From: Streptomyces roseicoloratus
Lineage (GTDB): Bacteria > Actinomycetota > Actinomycetes > Streptomycetales > Streptomycetaceae
Direction: 5' to 3'
DNA: 62,838 bases
NCBI RefSeq assembly: GCF_004117935.1
Contig: NZ_SDOY01000120.1
Location: forward strand, 1-62,838
Positions 7,028-15,249 of the stretch are shown piece by piece (positions within the stretch are counted from its first letter, which is position 1; each line of letters begins with the position of its first letter). The position numbers were made by a program, and so were the translations under genes. Below the pieces are notes generated by a model that did no database searches, was not told the origin of the DNA, and saw only the letters and a list, made by a program, of their open reading frames with translations.

Positions 7028-8439
7028 ACGCGCTCCTCAACCGCCGGACTCTCGCCGCGGACTCCACCGACGGCTTCGCCGGGGCAGGCGGCTCCTCGAC
7101 CGGCATCCGGCAGGCCGGCGGCATCGTCCGCACCGCGCTGAACCACTGGCGCCTCGCCGTCGACGTCCACAACGCCAACCACCCCGACACCCTGCACGAC
7201 TGCGCCGACATCTCCCAGGTCGACCCCCGGCGGTACCCCACCACCACGTTCGCCTGGTTCTCACCCTCGTGCACGAACCACTCCGTGGCCAAGGGCGCCC
7301 GCCGTCACCGCGACGCCACCCCGGACCTGTTCGGCGAGGTCCTGCCCGACGAGGCCGCCGAACGATCCCGCGCCACGATGTGGGACGTCATCCGCTTCGC
7401 CGAGCACCACCGCTACCGGGCCATCATCGTCGAGAACGTCGTCGACGTCCGCGACTGGATCCTGTGGCCCGCGTGGATCTCCGCCGCGCACGCCCTGCGC
7501 TACCGCTCGAAGTTCGTGTGCCTCAACTCGATGCACGCCCAGGCCCTCGGCGACGGCGCCGCCCAGTCCCGCGACCGCGGATACACCGTCCTGTGGCGAG
7601 AGGGCGAACGAGAGCCCGACTTCGACAAGTGGACCCGCCCGACCGCCCACTGCCCGCGCTGCGACAAGCCGGTCCGCGCCGTCCAGGCGTGGAAGAACCC
7701 CGCCCGCCAGTACGGCAAGTACCGGGCCCAGTACGTGTGGCGCTGCCCCACCACCCGCTGCCACACCGAAGTCTTCCCCGCGGTCCGGCCGGCCTCCGAC
7801 ATCATCGACTGGTCGCTGCCCGCGCAGCGGATCGCCGACCGGGCCCGGCCGCTCGCCGACAAGACGATGAAGCGGATCCGCGACGGGTTCGAGGCGTACG
7901 GCCAGCCGCTGGTGGTGCCGGTCGAGGGCCGCGACGGTAAGCAGGCCCGGAGCGTGGACCTGCCGATGCGGACGTGCACGGCCCGCAACGAGACCGGCAT
8001 CGCCGTCCCGCCGTACATGGTCGAGCTCCGAGGCGGCGGCTCCAGCCACCGGCCCGTCCGCGACCCGCTCGCCACCGTGTGCGCGTCCGGCAACCACCAC
8101 GGCCTGGCGGTCCCCGACCTGATCGTCCCCTACTACGGCAACGCCACCCCGCGCCCCGCCGCCGAGCCCATCCCCACCGTCACCACGGTCGACCGGCACG
8201 CCCTGTTGCATGGCGCCGTCGTCGACACGGTCGAGGACCTCGGGTTCCGGATGCTGGAGCCGGCCGAGTACGCCGCAGCGATGGAGTTCCCCTCCGACTA
8301 CGTGTGGCTCGGCAACAAGCGGGAGCGCGTGCGCCTCGCGGGCAACGCCGTCACCCCGAACGCCGCCCGCGACCTGTTCGCCATGATCTCCGAGGCCGTC
8401 CTTGGCGAGGAGCGCGAGCTGATCGGGGCCGCGCTGTGA
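7024..8439 (+). CDS. C5-cytosine DNA methyltransferase
   Basis: This 471-residue enzyme should transfer methyl from AdoMet to cytosine C5. Motif I is DGFAGAGGSSTG (about 16-27). The catalytic loop is WFSPSCTNHS with Cys83. ENV is at 137-139, QSRDRG (motif VIII) at 181-186, and GNAVTPNAARDL forms motif X near the C-terminus. The usual Pro-Cys pair of motif IV reads Ser-Cys here. The target-recognition region carries a CPRC...C-X4-C zinc ribbon (210-246). No restriction endonuclease is adjacent, so it is probably an orphan phage enzyme that protects phage DNA from host restriction. Confidence 0.9.
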   Translation: MNALLNRRTLAADSTDGFAGAGGSSTGIRQAGGIVRTALNHWRLAVDVHNANHPDTLHDCADISQVDPRRYPTTTFAWFSPSCTNHSVAKGARRHRDATPDLFGEVLPDEAAERSRATMWDVIRFAEHHRYRAIIVENVVDVRDWILWPAWISAAHALRYRSKFVCLNSMHAQALGDGAAQSRDRGYTVLWREGEREPDFDKWTRPTAHCPRCDKPVRAVQAWKNPARQYGKYRAQYVWRCPTTRCHTEVFPAVRPASDIIDWSLPAQRIADRARPLADKTMKRIRDGFEAYGQPLVVPVEGRDGKQARSVDLPMRTCTARNETGIAVPPYMVELRGGGSSHRPVRDPLATVCASGNHHGLAVPDLIVPYYGNATPRPAAEPIPTVTTVDRHALLHGAVVDTVEDLGFRMLEPAEYAAAMEFPSDYVWLGNKRERVRLAGNAVTPNAARDLFAMISEAVLGEERELIGAAL

Positions 8440-9017
8440 CCGCCACCCAGACCCCCGCGGCCGGGATGACCCGCCTCCCGGCCGCGGGCACCAAGCCGCT
8501 CGTCATCGGCCTCGACCTGTCCCTCACCTCTACCGGGATCGCCGGAGTCGACTGGGCCGACCAGCTCAAGCCCCGCAACAAGGGCCACCGCCGTTTGTCC
8601 TGGCTCCGCATGGAGATCTTCGACCGCACCAAGGCCGCCGACCTCGTCGTCGTCGAGGGCCCCTCGTACGGGCACGGCGCTCTCGCGGGACACCACGAGC
8701 TCGCCGGGCTGTGGTGGCTGATCACCCACGACCTGTGGCGCCGTGACCTGCCGTACGCCGTGTGCCCGCCGGCGCAGCGCGCCATGTACGCCACCGGTAA
8801 GGGCAACGCCTCCAAGGGCGAGGTTCGCGACGGCGTGCAGCGGCTGTTCGGTGTCGAGTGCGAGGGAGCGGGTCGGTACGACAAGGCCGACGCCGTGTCC
8901 CTCGCCTGCCTCGGCGCGGCGTGGCTGGGCTACCCGGCCGCCGACCTCCCCGCCACCCACACCCGCGCCCTGAACGGCGTCGCCTGGCCCAACACGATCC
9001 CGGCGGTGGCCGCATGA
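8436..9017 (+). CDS. RuvC-like Holliday-junction resolvase
   Basis: This 193-residue protein has an RNase H-like fold signature: GLDLSLTSTGIA with Asp27, VVVEGPSYG with Glu74, and YDKADAVSLACLG with Asp149 and Asp152. These match the four acidic metal ligands of RuvC. Phages use such enzymes to resolve recombination intermediates or debranch DNA before packaging. It sits after the recombination and methylation genes and is coupled by GTGA. Confidence 0.85.
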   Translation: MTATQTPAAGMTRLPAAGTKPLVIGLDLSLTSTGIAGVDWADQLKPRNKGHRRLSWLRMEIFDRTKAADLVVVEGPSYGHGALAGHHELAGLWWLITHDLWRRDLPYAVCPPAQRAMYATGKGNASKGEVRDGVQRLFGVECEGAGRYDKADAVSLACLGAAWLGYPAADLPATHTRALNGVAWPNTIPAVAA

Positions 9018-9442
9018 ACATCCGCAGCGACATCGCCGAGCTCCTCCGCGCGGGCTGGTCCGGCCGCAAGATCGCCGCTCACTGCCAGGTCAGCACCAAC
9101 AGCGTGCGCAAGGCCCGCGAAGCCCTCAACCTCCCCGCGCACAAGCCCGGCCCGACTCCGGCCGGCACCGTTGAGGATCTGTTCTGGCGCCGGGTCGAAT
9201 TCACCATCGACGGCCACATCCTGTGGCCCAACGCCTCGGTCGGCATCCGAACCGGGCACAACGGCCCCCGCATCAGCGCCGCCCGCCTCGCCTTCCGCAT
9301 CCGCCACCAGCGCGAGCCCGTCGGCAAGGTCACGCCGGGCTGCGGCCGGGCCCGTTGCGTCGCACCGGCCCACGTCGAGGACCGGCCCATGCGCGACGCC
9401 CTCAACAGCACGTTCGCCGCAATTTTCGGAGGGGTCCTGTGA
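9014..9442 (+). CDS. HTH protein with HNH-like C-terminus (142 aa)
   Basis: The first 45 residues form a helix-turn-helix (IAELLRAGWSGRKIAAHCQV, then STNSVRKAREALNL). The rest contains GHILWPNAS, a CGRARCVAPAHVEDR segment and a His-containing helix. These resemble actinophage proteins that join a homeodomain-like HTH to a degenerate HNH fold. I cannot see a full HNH catalytic triad, so DNA binding is more likely than cleavage. The ATG overlaps the previous stop codon. Confidence 0.6.
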   Translation: MNIRSDIAELLRAGWSGRKIAAHCQVSTNSVRKAREALNLPAHKPGPTPAGTVEDLFWRRVEFTIDGHILWPNASVGIRTGHNGPRISAARLAFRIRHQREPVGKVTPGCGRARCVAPAHVEDRPMRDALNSTFAAIFGGVL

Positions 9443-9747
9443 GCACCCGAGGCATCAGTACGGACAAGACGCCTGACTGGCGCGACCAGGCCGCCTGTCG
9501 TGTTGAGGACGCCGACGTCATGTTCCCCGACCCCAGCGACAAGCGGGGCACTCGGATTGCGCAAGCCATTTGTCTGGCCTGCCCCGTCCGACAGCAGTGC
9601 CTGGAGCACGCCATGGCTGTGGAAGGGGGGTGCCGCCGGGAGTCTCGGTACGGCGTGTTCGGCGGCCTCGACGGCGATCAGCGCTACCGCCTCTACTGCC
9701 GCCTCCGCCCCAGTCACGTCGCCCGCCTCACGCGCGTCGCCGCCTGA
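9439..9747 (+). CDS. WhiB-like iron-sulphur regulator
   Basis: This 102-residue protein has all WhiB hallmarks. Cys20, Cys45, Cys48 and Cys54 (with CLACPVRQQC) can bind a [4Fe-4S] cluster. The turn YGVFGGLDGDQR corresponds to the G-[VI]-W-G-G loop, with Phe in place of Trp, and the C-terminus is basic (RLRPSHVARLTR). Wbl proteins control development and redox responses with sigma factors, and phage copies can interfere with host WhiB2-type control. The GTG at 9439 overlaps the upstream stop codon. Confidence 0.92.
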   Translation: MSTRGISTDKTPDWRDQAACRVEDADVMFPDPSDKRGTRIAQAICLACPVRQQCLEHAMAVEGGCRRESRYGVFGGLDGDQRYRLYCRLRPSHVARLTRVAA

Positions 9748-9778
9748 ACCACCCGCCCCACGTACGAGAGAAGGCACG

Positions 9779-10729
9779 ATGCCCTGGTTCAAGATCGACG
9801 ACGCTTCCCACAGCCACCCGAAGTTCGTGGCCGCGGGGAACGCGGCGATCGGCCTGTTCGTGAGGTGCGGGGCCTACTCCGCTCAGCACCTCACCGAGGG
9901 CATCGTGCCCGGCGTCATCGCCCAGCTGTACGGCACCGCCCCGCAGGCCGCCAAGCTCGTCAAGGTCGGCCTCTGGCACGGCGCCAAACACTCCTGCTCC
10001 CGCTGCCCGCAGCCGGCCGCCGGCGACTACGTCGTCCACGACTTCTTCGAGGGCGGCCGGAACGCCACCCGCGCACAGGTTGAGGCCAGCCGGAAGGGCG
10101 CCGCCGAGCGGGCCGCGAAGAGCCGCGCCGCAAGAAAGCGCCCCGGAATCGACGACGAAACGAAGAACATTCATCGTGCAATCGGCAACGAATCGGAGCC
10201 GAATCGAGACGGAAACGAACCCCACTTTTCCGACTCCGCCGCTGGTCAGGGGCACCTGTCACACCGCACGGGCCTCCCAGGCGTCACGCTTACCCAAGCC
10301 ACATCCACGCCTAGCCAGGTACTTCCTTCGGAAGTACCTCCTCCCCCTACCCCCTCCGTGAACCACAGCACCGAGGTGGTGGCCGCCAGCAGCGGACGAG
10401 GAGAGGTCGAGCCCCTCATCCAGGCCATGGAGCACCGCGGCATGCGCGTCTCCTGGACGTTCAGCAGCGAGCAGTGGCTCGAACTCCGCGACGCCGTACG
10501 CCGCGTCGGGGTCGCCGCCCTCGTCGACCACGCCGAGCGCGCCTGGAAAGCCGCCAAGACCCAGCCCTACTCGGCCCGCTACTTCCTCGCCGGATGGGCC
10601 GGCCTCCAGACCACCACCTACACCGGGCCCCGCCCCATCACCGGGCCGCCGTCGGCCGCCCAGTCCTACCTCTCCGAGATGCAGCAGATCGCCGCCGAAC
10701 TCCGCGCGGCAGAAGGAGGCATGCAGTGA
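9779..10729 (+). CDS. Putative phage replication protein
   Basis: The 316-residue product begins MPWFKIDDASHSHPKFVAAG, typical of phage replication-initiator or DnaD-like N-termini, with a CSRCPQPAAGDY cluster near residue 75. A long low-complexity linker (about 105-200) joins a C-terminal helical domain (WTFSSEQWLELRDAVRRVG). AGAGAAGGC precedes the ATG at 9779. Together with the next gene it looks like a replisome-organiser and helicase-loader pair. No helicase, primase or polymerase gene is visible in the operon, so host machinery is probably recruited. Confidence 0.6.
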   Translation: MPWFKIDDASHSHPKFVAAGNAAIGLFVRCGAYSAQHLTEGIVPGVIAQLYGTAPQAAKLVKVGLWHGAKHSCSRCPQPAAGDYVVHDFFEGGRNATRAQVEASRKGAAERAAKSRAARKRPGIDDETKNIHRAIGNESEPNRDGNEPHFSDSAAGQGHLSHRTGLPGVTLTQATSTPSQVLPSEVPPPPTPSVNHSTEVVAASSGRGEVEPLIQAMEHRGMRVSWTFSSEQWLELRDAVRRVGVAALVDHAERAWKAAKTQPYSARYFLAGWAGLQTTTYTGPRPITGPPSAAQSYLSEMQQIAAELRAAEGGMQ

Positions 10730-11391
10730 AGCCCTCCGAGATCCCCCAACTCCTCGCCGAGATCGCCCTCGCCGACCACCGCGTCCGACGCACCGACCCC
10801 ATCGAACTCCGCGCGCAGATCGCCATGTGGGCCGGCATCCTCGCCGACGTCCCCTACGACGCCGCCGTCCGCTACGCCCACGAGCACTACACCAAGAGCA
10901 CGTGGCCGATCCTCCCCGCCGACATCGCCACCCGCTGGACCGCCGCCGTCGCCGACCGACTCGGCCGCCACACCGGCACCTTCGAACCTCTGGCCCACCC
11001 CGAGGTCGACCCCGACGACCAGTACGGCGACGCCTACCTTGCTGCCCTCAAGGCCGAACGCCGCGCCGTCGCCACCGGCCACCAACCACCCAACGAACTC
11101 CGCGCCATCACCGCCGGCCCCGCCGCCGAAGAAGTCGACAAGCGCCTGAAGCAGATGGGCGCCTACATGCCGCCCGCCATCAAGGAAACCCTCGCCGAGT
11201 TCCGGCCCGACGCCGTCGAACGCGAACGCCTCATCCGCTCCGGCCTCGCCGACCCGCGGTCCGTCCCCTGCCCGTGGGCCGCCTGCCGCGCCCCCTCAGG
11301 GCAGCGCTGCCGCACCAACGGCCGCGACCGCCACGACTACCACCCCACCCGCATCGACGCCGCCACAGCAGCCCTCAGGAGCGCCGCATGA
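10726..11391 (+). CDS. Putative helicase loader with zinc-binding tail
   Basis: This 221-residue protein has an N-terminal helical region (IAMWAGILADVPYDAAVRYA, then TKSTWPILPADI) that resembles loaders such as the phage G40P inhibitor/loader family. The C-terminus CPWAACRAPSGQRC plus HDYHPTRI is a zinc-finger arrangement common in actinophage proteins. Coupling (GTGA) to the upstream replication protein supports a shared role. Assignment to the loader family is inference. Confidence 0.55.
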   Translation: MKPSEIPQLLAEIALADHRVRRTDPIELRAQIAMWAGILADVPYDAAVRYAHEHYTKSTWPILPADIATRWTAAVADRLGRHTGTFEPLAHPEVDPDDQYGDAYLAALKAERRAVATGHQPPNELRAITAGPAAEEVDKRLKQMGAYMPPAIKETLAEFRPDAVERERLIRSGLADPRSVPCPWAACRAPSGQRCRTNGRDRHDYHPTRIDAATAALRSAA

Positions 11392-11591
11392 CCACCGCCG
11401 CCCGCCGGTGGCGGCCCGACGGCCCCGGCAGCTTCCAAGCCCCACCCGACGTCACCGCCGTACGAGACCGCACCGGCCGCCTCTGGACCCGCAACAAGCC
11501 CCGCACCCGCTGGACCTCAGGCGGCCCCCACATCCGCTGGCGCACCCTCGTCGCCGAACACGGCCCCATCACCGAGGAGCACACCGCATGA
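11388..11591 (+). CDS. Small basic early protein (67 aa)
   Basis: An ATGA overlap starts this short Arg/Trp-rich protein (RLWTRNKPRTRWTSGGPHIRW). No domain is recognised. The basic, aromatic composition suggests nucleic-acid contact. It lies between the loader-like and zinc-finger genes. Confidence 0.55.
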   Translation: MTTAARRWRPDGPGSFQAPPDVTAVRDRTGRLWTRNKPRTRWTSGGPHIRWRTLVAEHGPITEEHTA

Positions 11592-11767
11592 ACGCCGCCG
11601 AACCCACCACAACCGCCCCAGCACTCTCCCTTCCCGCCCTCGCCGTCACATGCCCCGCATGCGGCTCCAAGCCCGGCGAACTGTGCACCTCCCACAGCGG
11701 CACCCGCCCCCGCCGCAACGACGTCCACCGCGCCCGCACAACCGCACACAACACCCCCACCACCTGA
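11588..11767 (+). CDS. Small zinc-finger protein (59 aa)
   Basis: The protein carries CPACGSKPGELC followed by HSGTRPRRNDVHRAR, a Cys/His arrangement seen in many actinophage zinc-finger proteins and in the tail of the loader-like protein at 10726. It starts at an ATGA overlap. It may be a free-standing version of that tail. Confidence 0.6.
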   Translation: MNAAEPTTTAPALSLPALAVTCPACGSKPGELCTSHSGTRPRRNDVHRARTTAHNTPTT

Positions 11768-11779
11768 AGGAGGACCCCC

Positions 11780-12154
11780 ATGCCCGAGCGTCTTCGCCGC
11801 CGCCGCACCACGGGCTGGCGCGCACCCGACGGAGCCGTCTACGTCGGACGGCCCACCCGCTTCGCCAACCCCGCCCGCCTCATCCGCGCCGACCACGGCC
11901 TCGCCGTCCAGTGGGGCACCACCGGCAGCATCGTTGGCACCTGGCCCGCCGACGGCATCGAAGCCCGCCGCTACGCCACCGACCTCTACCGCACCTGGAT
12001 CAACCAGCCCGAACAGGACTCGACCCGGGCCCTGTTCCGCGCCCTCCTCCACGGCCGCGACCTCCTGTGCTGGTGCCCCCTCCCCAAGCCCGGCCAACCC
12101 GACCACTGCCACGCTGCCGTACTCCTCGAACTCGCCAACCAGCCCACCGCCTGA
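11780..12154 (+). CDS. DUF4326 domain protein
   Basis: This 124-residue protein matches the DUF4326 pattern: VYVGRPTRFANPARL near residue 20, a central YRTWINQ helix, then LLHGRDLLCWCPLP and a DHCHAAVLLEL ending. The family is widespread in phages and its biochemical role is unknown. The conserved CWC...CH set suggests metal binding or nucleotide chemistry. A strong GAAGGAGG ribosome-binding site precedes the ATG, and the gene is not overlapped by its neighbours. Confidence 0.75.
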   Translation: MPERLRRRRTTGWRAPDGAVYVGRPTRFANPARLIRADHGLAVQWGTTGSIVGTWPADGIEARRYATDLYRTWINQPEQDSTRALFRALLHGRDLLCWCPLPKPGQPDHCHAAVLLELANQPTA

Positions 12155-12194
12155 CTCCCGGTTCCACCACCACCCACGAAGGAGCAGCCCGCCC

Positions 12195-13007
12195 GTGAAG
12201 TCCCCGGTCCCGTACTTCGGCAGCAAGCAGCGCATCGCCCCCTGGATCGTGTCGCTGCTGCCCGCCCACGAGCACTACGTCGAACCGTTCTGCGGCGGCC
12301 TGTCCGTCCTGCTGGCGAAGACCCCGTCGAACATGGAGACCGTCAACGACCTCGACGGCGACCTGATGACGTTCTGGCGCGTCCTGCGGGACCGGCCGGC
12401 CGAACTCATCCGCGCCTGCGCGCTCACCCCGCACTCCCGCGTCGAGCTCGCGGACGCGCACGAGCCCGCCGCCGACGAGCTGGAGCTCGCCCGCCGCATC
12501 TGGTCCCGCCTCGCACAAGGCCGGTCCGGCACCCTACGGCAGACCGGGTGGCGGCACTACATCGCCCCCGCCGGCTCGTCGATCGGGATGCCCGGCTACA
12601 TGGACGCCTACGTCGACCGGCTCGCCGCAGCTGCAGAACGCCTCCACCACGTTTCCCTCGAAGCCCTGCCCGCCCTCGACGTGATCGCCAAGTACGGCGC
12701 CGCGCGGGACGCCCTGCTGTACGTCGACCCGCCGTACCTCGGCAGCACCCGCCCGTGGTCGAACTACCGCGTCGAGATGAAGGGCGAGCAGGACCACCGC
12801 GACCTCGCGGCCGCACTCCAGGACTGCAAGGCCACCGTCGTCCTGTCCGGCTACGACAGCCCCCTGTACGCCGACCTGTACGCCGACTGGCACCGCTACG
12901 AGCAGCAGACCATGACCGGCAACGCCAAGACGGCGAAGGACCGCACCGAGGTCGTCTGGGCAAACCGTCCCCTCGCCGGCCAAGACGGCCTGTGGCCCGC
13001 CGCCTGA
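12195..13007 (+). CDS. N6-adenine DNA methyltransferase (Dam/D12 class)
   Basis: This 270-residue enzyme has the D12-class AdoMet motif VPYFGSKQRIAPWI at 5-18, YVEPFCGGLSVLL at 28-40 and the catalytic DPPYL at 178-182. A late WANRPL segment is also present. It should methylate adenine N6 in a specific duplex site. It is the second DNA methyltransferase of the prophage and has no restriction partner, consistent with anti-restriction or regulatory methylation. The GTG at 12195 follows GAAGGAG. Confidence 0.9.
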   Translation: MKSPVPYFGSKQRIAPWIVSLLPAHEHYVEPFCGGLSVLLAKTPSNMETVNDLDGDLMTFWRVLRDRPAELIRACALTPHSRVELADAHEPAADELELARRIWSRLAQGRSGTLRQTGWRHYIAPAGSSIGMPGYMDAYVDRLAAAAERLHHVSLEALPALDVIAKYGAARDALLYVDPPYLGSTRPWSNYRVEMKGEQDHRDLAAALQDCKATVVLSGYDSPLYADLYADWHRYEQQTMTGNAKTAKDRTEVVWANRPLAGQDGLWPAA

Positions 13008-13031
13008 TCCCTGCCCGCCTGACGCAACACA

Positions 13032-13060
13032 GCCGCCCCCGCGGGCAATGCGGGGGCGGC
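13032..13060. terminator. 11-bp perfect GC hairpin between early genes
   Basis: GCCGCCCCCGC (13032-13042) pairs with GCGGGGGCGGC (13050-13060) across a 7-base loop. There is no T tract. It follows the adenine methyltransferase stop codon and may attenuate transcription or stabilise the upstream mRNA. Confidence 0.5.
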
Positions 13061-13093
13061 CACCCGGAGCCTACCCAGACAGGAGCACCACCC

Positions 13094-13969
13094 ATGACCG
13101 ACCTCCACGCCACCGCCGCCGAGACGATCCCCGCCCTCATGGCCAGCATCCAGGAGTACCGCGCCCTCCAGCAGCCCCTCGTTGACGCACTGCGGCTCAT
13201 CCACGAGGACATGGACCGCGCCCACAAGGGCGGTGACGAGTGGGCCATGGAGTGGATGGGCGACGTCTGGTCCGGACTGCCCCTCGCCGTGCGGGCCGCG
13301 GCCGGGGATCAAGACGCGGCGCACGAGTACGCCGCCGGGGTCCGGGACGCCGCCCGCCAGGCCACCGCCCAACCGGCCACCGAGGCCGTCTGTGCCTGCG
13401 GGCATGCCGCCCACGCCCCGGGCACCGAGTGCGAGGACGGCGTCAACCACGGCTCGAAGCGCTGGCACCGCTGCCTCTGCCTCAACCTCGTCGACGCGGA
13501 CTCGGCCTGCCCGCCGGACATGGACTGCCAGGGCGGCACGCTCGGCTACAGCGACGTGTGGCACCGCCAGCGTGCCGCCGCCCCGAACGCGGCCTTGGGC
13601 ATCACCACCGAGCAGGCCCTCCGCGGGGCGGCAGCCCTGGGCGAGGCGATCCGCGCGACGCAGCCGTCCGGCGTCGACTTCTCCAGCCCGTCCGTCGGGC
13701 GGCAGGACACCCAGACCGCCGACGAGGAAGAGGCGGCCGCCGTACTCGAAGCCATGGCCATCAAGCTCGCCACCGGTAGTGACCCCGTCGAGCCGAGGCA
13801 GTTCCTCGCCGCCATGGCCGCCTACCGGGCCGCGATCCTCAACAGCGCCGCCGACGAGATCGAGCAGGAGAACGCCAGCTGTAACAGCGTTGTCCCCTGT
13901 CAGCCCTGCGCCACCCGCACCCACGCGGCCGCCAGCCTGCGCGGTCTCGCCGTCGGGAGCGCATCGTGA
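13094..13969 (+). CDS. Cys-rich hypothetical protein (291 aa)
   Basis: The ATG at 13094 follows AGGAG. An N-terminal helical region (VDALRLIHEDMDRAHKGG) precedes a Cys/His-rich centre (CACGHAAHAPGTECEDG, then CLCLNLV and DMDCQGG, residues about 98-150). The helical C-terminus has CNSVVPCQPC. The pattern suggests two or three zinc sites. The central block resembles host-type zinc-knuckle segments of actinophage hypothetical proteins. No enzymatic motif is seen. Confidence 0.6.
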   Translation: MTDLHATAAETIPALMASIQEYRALQQPLVDALRLIHEDMDRAHKGGDEWAMEWMGDVWSGLPLAVRAAAGDQDAAHEYAAGVRDAARQATAQPATEAVCACGHAAHAPGTECEDGVNHGSKRWHRCLCLNLVDADSACPPDMDCQGGTLGYSDVWHRQRAAAPNAALGITTEQALRGAAALGEAIRATQPSGVDFSSPSVGRQDTQTADEEEAAAVLEAMAIKLATGSDPVEPRQFLAAMAAYRAAILNSAADEIEQENASCNSVVPCQPCATRTHAAASLRGLAVGSAS

Positions 13970-14364
13970 CCACGGACCTCACCGCCAACCCGCAGCCCGA
14001 GTACCTGTACGAACTGTGGGACGTCAACTGGGACGACGGGCCCCTCGGCAACTGGAAGATCCTCCGCCACGAGATCACCCGCAAGACCGCCCGCCGGATC
14101 TACTTCACCCTCGACAACGGGCGCACCGGCTATCTCGACCGGAAGAAGATCGAATCGGAGGGCGAGATCTACCACGGCCGCACCTGCCGTCACCTCCACC
14201 TGACGCCCCCGGGCATCCCGCGTCCGCCCAAGCCGCCATCCCTGACGGAGCTACGCAAGGCCATGGCCGACGCACACCCCGACCGGGGCGGCAGCAGCGA
14301 AGCATTCATCGCCGCCCGGGCCCGCTACGAGCGCGCCCGCCGAGCCGCCGGGGCCGAGTCGTGA
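13966..14364 (+). CDS. Phage protein with C-terminal J-domain-like segment
   Basis: The first 80 residues form a beta-rich region (LYELWDVNWDDG, WKILRHEITRKTARRIYF). The C-terminus reads LTELRKAMADAHPDRGGSSE followed by AFIAARARYERARR, which matches helix II, the HPD tripeptide and helix III of DnaJ-family J domains. A J domain would stimulate DnaK ATPase. Only the core of the fold is present, so interaction with host DnaK is a hypothesis. The GTG overlaps the preceding stop codon. Confidence 0.65.
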   Translation: MTTDLTANPQPEYLYELWDVNWDDGPLGNWKILRHEITRKTARRIYFTLDNGRTGYLDRKKIESEGEIYHGRTCRHLHLTPPGIPRPPKPPSLTELRKAMADAHPDRGGSSEAFIAARARYERARRAAGAES

Positions 14365-14465
14365 CCTGGTGGGCATGGCTCCTCACCCTCTGGCTCACCG
14401 CCCAACTCCCCCTCGTACCCGCCTGGAACCTGGCCGTCCGACGACTGAAAGGCACACCCCGATGA
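14361..14465 (+). CDS. 34-aa membrane peptide
   Basis: The GTG at 14361 overlaps the J-domain gene stop codon, and the TGA at 14465 overlaps the next ATG. The product has one hydrophobic Trp/Leu-rich span (WWAWLLTLWLTAQLPLVPAW) and a basic tail (RRLKGTPR), consistent with an N-out, C-in membrane peptide. Its role is unknown. Confidence 0.5.
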   Translation: MTWWAWLLTLWLTAQLPLVPAWNLAVRRLKGTPR

Positions 14466-14701
14466 CCCAGCCCGAAGCCACCGAAGCCGAACTGTGGATG
14501 ACCCTCCACGACGCCATGGACGGCAACCTCAGCATGTCCCGCCGCCGCAAGCTCATCACCGCCTACCGAGCCGCCGTACTCCGCACCGCCGCCGACGCAC
14601 TGGACGACTCCGAAACGCTCCGCGACCTGACCGACGACCACATGCGTGACGTGAACGCCACCACCAACGAGCTCCGTCGCATGGCCGAGGAGGACCAGTG
14701 A
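14462..14701 (+). CDS. Small helical protein (79 aa)
   Basis: This is an acidic all-helical product (LWMTLHDAMDGNLSMSRRRK, then ADALDDSETLRDL). It starts at ATGA and hands over to the next gene by GTGA. No family is recognised. Confidence 0.55.
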   Translation: MTQPEATEAELWMTLHDAMDGNLSMSRRRKLITAYRAAVLRTAADALDDSETLRDLTDDHMRDVNATTNELRRMAEEDQ

Positions 14702-15249
14702 CCCAGCCCGACACCGAGCAGCTCCTCAACCTCGCCGACCGCGCCGAACGCGGGCCACTCACCCCGGACGAAGCCGCACGACTCCGCGACGGGATCACGA
14801 AGCTCGCCACCCACATCGACGAGTACCGCGACATGTGGCGCAGCAACATGCGCGCCATGGTCGAACAGGAGCAGCGCGCCGACCGCTACCGGACCGCGTG
14901 GACCAGCGCCCGCACCCGGGCCGAGGTCGCGCGACACGTCGCCCGCAGCAACCGCCGGCACGTCGCCGCGATCGTGCCCGACCTCGAAGCCGCCACCACC
15001 CGCGCCGAGCAGCTGGACGATCTCCTCCGCATCGCGAACGACACCTCGAACACCTCCGAGACTGAACGCGTCCGCGCAGTGGAACGCGCAGACCGGGCCA
15101 CGGACGCCATCGCACGCGTCCGCGCCGAGTGCGACCGGATCGAGGCAGCAGTCCGCGACAGCGCCACCGACCAGGATCTCGCCGGCGGCTACCTCGCCTG
15201 CCTCCGCCACATCCGCGCCGCCCTCGACCCCCAGGAGCCCCAGCTGTGA
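14698..15249 (+). CDS. Coiled-coil protein (183 aa)
   Basis: Almost the whole protein is predicted helical, with Arg/Glu/Ala-rich heptads at about 45-100 and 110-160 (LEAATTRAEQLDDLLRIAND). It resembles phage structural-helical proteins without enzymatic features. It is GTGA-coupled on both sides. Confidence 0.6.
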   Translation: MTQPDTEQLLNLADRAERGPLTPDEAARLRDGITKLATHIDEYRDMWRSNMRAMVEQEQRADRYRTAWTSARTRAEVARHVARSNRRHVAAIVPDLEAATTRAEQLDDLLRIANDTSNTSETERVRAVERADRATDAIARVRAECDRIEAAVRDSATDQDLAGGYLACLRHIRAALDPQEPQL

